A stretch of DNA of 7,381 nucleotides from positions 1 to 7,381 of the forward strand of contig JAGXLK010000098.1 of the NCBI GenBank assembly GCA_018334735.1, given 5' to 3'. Below the pieces are notes generated by a model that saw nothing but the letters and a program-made list of their open reading frames with translations, did not search any database and had not been told where the DNA came from. This document shows, one piece after another, positions 6,244 to 7,381 of this stretch (its first letter is position 1; each line of letters opens with the position of its first letter). The position numbers and the translations under genes are program-made. The DNA comes from Planctomycetota bacterium. Lineage in GTDB: Bacteria > Planctomycetota > Brocadiia > SM23-32.

Positions 6244-6534
6244 TCAAGGCCAGAGGTATTTCTTCCCGTGATTGCGCAGGTAGTCTTGACGCGGGAGGTT
6301 TTCCGTATGCCCATCGACAAATGTGATATTGGCGCTGGCCCGGTTATCGTGTATGCCATTGGCAGCACAGCCCAGACCCACCACCCACGTATGCCAATCA
6401 CTGCCGGGGAAAGAATACCTGTTGAACGAAAGGTAAGTTTTATCAGTAGCGGGAAAGATTGTGTAAGCGCAGACCCGGTTGTTGACCGCGTTCTGAACTC
6501 CAGCCCCGCAGGGCGGTTCTGAAGTCCAGTCCGC
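6244..6534 (-). pseudogene. Prepilin-like H-Xn-DG family protein, 3' remnant
   Basis: The minus-strand frame ending at TGA 6246-6244 reads RVCAYTIFPATDKTYLSF, NRYSFPGSDWHTWVV, GLGCAANGIHDNRASANITF, VDGHTENLPR and KKYLWP. The C-terminal His...VDGH arrangement after an R-A-x-A-N strand resembles the prepilin-type 'H-X9-DG' proteins, abundant in Planctomycetota and Lentisphaerota; here the gap is 11, not 9. These are secreted proteins with an N-terminal pilin-like helix. No start codon is available: the frame meets TGA at 6537-6535, and codons upstream of about 6480 belong to a hairpin repeat. The signal helix and most of the protein are gone, leaving about 80 native residues. Confidence 0.65.
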
Positions 6535-6805
6535 TCACGGGAAATGTAGACTCGAGTTCAGCTGAGCCCGCCACCAGCGGGCGAAACTGGACTTGAGGCG
6601 GGCCTTCAGCCCGCAAAATGTTGTGGTTCTCCATAACCCAGGCCTGCGTGGTCCTTCAGACCGCTTCAGCCTGGGCTGCTATAAATCGGCCTTTCAGGCC
6701 GTGGGAAAAAGTACCTTATGGCTTTATCAAATGCTTAGTATTAATAAGAGGATGTCGGTCGTTTAGGACCCCTCATACGTACCAATGTGTGCCAGGCTTT
6801 CAGCC
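6491..6805. repeat. Cluster of GC-rich hairpins with a conserved CTTCAG-type loop
   Basis: Several short perfect inverted repeats follow one another: GCCCGC-CACCA-GCGGGC (6566-6582), GCGGGC-CTTCA-GCCCGC (6598-6614), GGTC-CTTCA-GACC (6650-6662), CGGCCT-TTC-AGGCCG (6687-6701) and GGCT-TTC-AGCC (6795-6805). GGTC-GTTTAG-GACC (6757-6770) is a weaker relative. A near-direct repeat, TTCTGAACTCCAG and TTCTGAAGTCCAG, lies at 6491 and 6517. Stem sequences change from unit to unit while pairing and the TTCAG core are kept. No gene is seen between 6535 and 6839. The function is unknown; it may be a REP-like mobile or structural repeat. Confidence 0.65.
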
Positions 6806-6839
6806 CTTCAAGTGGCGCCAACGGCCCGGCAGTAGTCAT

Positions 6840-7313
6840 TCAACTGGCCGTGAGCAACTTTCCCGCGATGAAAAGCGCAGCCGTCGGCAATGAAACCATC
6901 GCAAGCATCACCATCCATTGGGCGCCGGTCAAATCGACGAAAGCTTCCAGCGGAAGGCAGATCTCACCGCACATCAGCCAGATCAAAGCAAGCAAATAAA
7001 ACAACATCCCCAGGCAAAAAAGACTGCCGGTCAGTTCCGAGCCCCCCTCAGGAATCTCAATCGTGAAAACATGCAACGTCAAACCCCATGCGGCCAGCGC
7101 CAGTACCGTCAATACAATGAACGCAATGATGACTGATTTGTAGGCGAATCCGGGGAAGAAAGTTAACATGGTATCCAACAGCCAGAGAGGTTTTTCTGCC
7201 TTGCCCGACTCGTCATCTGAGGGGGCACCCGGTTCAAGAGCATTACCGCATTTGGGGCAGAAGCTGTCCGTACCCTTCGCCAGAATATGGCACTCTGGGC
7301 AATGTTTGGCCAT
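6840..7313 (-). CDS. Zinc-ribbon membrane protein, about 157 residues
   Basis: The start is taken as ATG 7313; a GTG at 7322 three codons earlier is the alternative. The N-terminus MAKHCPECHILAKGTDSFCP continues KCGNAL, a CPxC...CPKC zinc ribbon (rubredoxin-like knuckles) expected in the cytoplasm. A short acidic Ser/Gly linker follows, then three probable membrane helices: about residues 55-80 (VIIAFIVLTVLALAAWGL), 95-115 (LFCLGMLFYLLALIWL) and 133-153 (MVMLAMVSLPTAALFIAG). Ribbon-plus-helices proteins of this size are common and mostly uncharacterised, so no specific function is claimed. An upstream gene seems to end 10 bases before the ATG, which suggests co-transcription. Downstream lies the hairpin cluster, with the prepilin remnant beyond. 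Confidence 0.75.
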   Translation of the reverse strand: MAKHCPECHILAKGTDSFCPKCGNALEPGAPSDDESGKAEKPLWLLDTMLTFFPGFAYKSVIIAFIVLTVLALAAWGLTLHVFTIEIPEGGSELTGSLFCLGMLFYLLALIWLMCGEICLPLEAFVDLTGAQWMVMLAMVSLPTAALFIAGKLLTAS

Positions 7314-7323
7314 GTGATCCACT

Positions 7324-7380
7324 CTACTTCTTGTTATCCGGGTGCCAGGGACAATATTTCGCGGGATCGTGTCCTTCCCT
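7324..7380 (-). CDS. C-terminal end of an upstream gene (partial)
   Basis: One minus-strand frame from the window edge to TAG 7326-7324 reads REGHDPAKYCPWHPDNKK. A hydrophilic, Lys/Asp-ending tail placed 10 bases before the next ATG is what an upstream operon gene would leave here. The piece is too short to identify, and another frame that stays open into the zinc-ribbon gene cannot be fully excluded. Confidence 0.35.
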   Translation of the reverse strand, partial: REGHDPAKYCPWHPDNKK

Positions 7381-7381
7381 C

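Noticed and set aside
6087..6401. Minus-strand 104-residue open frame
   Set aside because: Over its first half it is out of frame with the prepilin-like translation, which has real family features. The second half (ending NNYAVRFVRNAG) looks mildly protein-like, but I could not assign it.
6443..6634. Minus-strand 63-residue open frame
   Set aside because: It consists almost entirely of hairpin-repeat sequence and has no start signal.
6491..6805. CRISPR array
   Set aside because: The repeats are palindromic, variable in stem and irregularly spaced. There are no uniform spacers and no cas genes.

Overview
The window is a patchwork on a GC-moderate bacterial chromosome, probably from the PVC group (Planctomycetota, Lentisphaerota or Kiritimatiellota). 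The lineage is inferred from gene content: a membrane-anchored Ser/Thr kinase with a large outer region, a ThuA-like domain, a prepilin-like 'H-Xn-DG' remnant and clusters of GC-rich hairpin repeats. No rRNA or marker gene is present to confirm it.

Regions: (1) 2-~2215 (+) encodes a Pkn-type kinase domain, one membrane helix, four helical repeats of about 50 residues and a probable beta-rich domain. (2) At about 2205-2250 the base composition drops sharply to AT-rich, with AGA, TTA and ATA codons, yet the reading frame continues unbroken to 3877 through a Lys/Glu-rich region and a right-handed beta-helix. (3) 3882-3996 (-) is the C-terminus of a membrane protein resembling Na+/Ca2+ (CaCA) antiporters. 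It converges on the previous gene, with 4 bp between the two stop codons. (4) 3995-5223 is a complete IS630-family element whose two transposase frames are joined by a probable -1 frameshift on an A8 run. (5) 5222-5390 is a non-coding MITE-like element with related ends and a CATTGCGAG-type palindrome inside; it abuts the IS and shares its TA. (6) 5391-~5440 holds the next part of the antiporter gene: removing both elements and keeping one TA restores its frame. (7) At about 5440 the AT-rich DNA stops and a ThuA-like gene lacking its N-terminal half begins (+). (8) 5912-6022 (+) encodes a 36-residue membrane peptide with a good ribosome site. (9) 6244-~6480 (-) is the 3' remnant of a prepilin-like gene, cut by a hairpin-repeat cluster (6491-6805). 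(10) 6840-7313 (-) encodes a zinc-ribbon membrane protein, just downstream of the end of another gene.

The main observation is an AT-rich piece of about 1.8 kb (without the elements) set between GC-richer genes, with genes cut or joined at both edges. The GC-rich IS and MITE lie inside it at a single target site. This fits foreign DNA captured by the chromosome and later hit by resident transposons, but an assembly chimera at either edge cannot be excluded from sequence alone.
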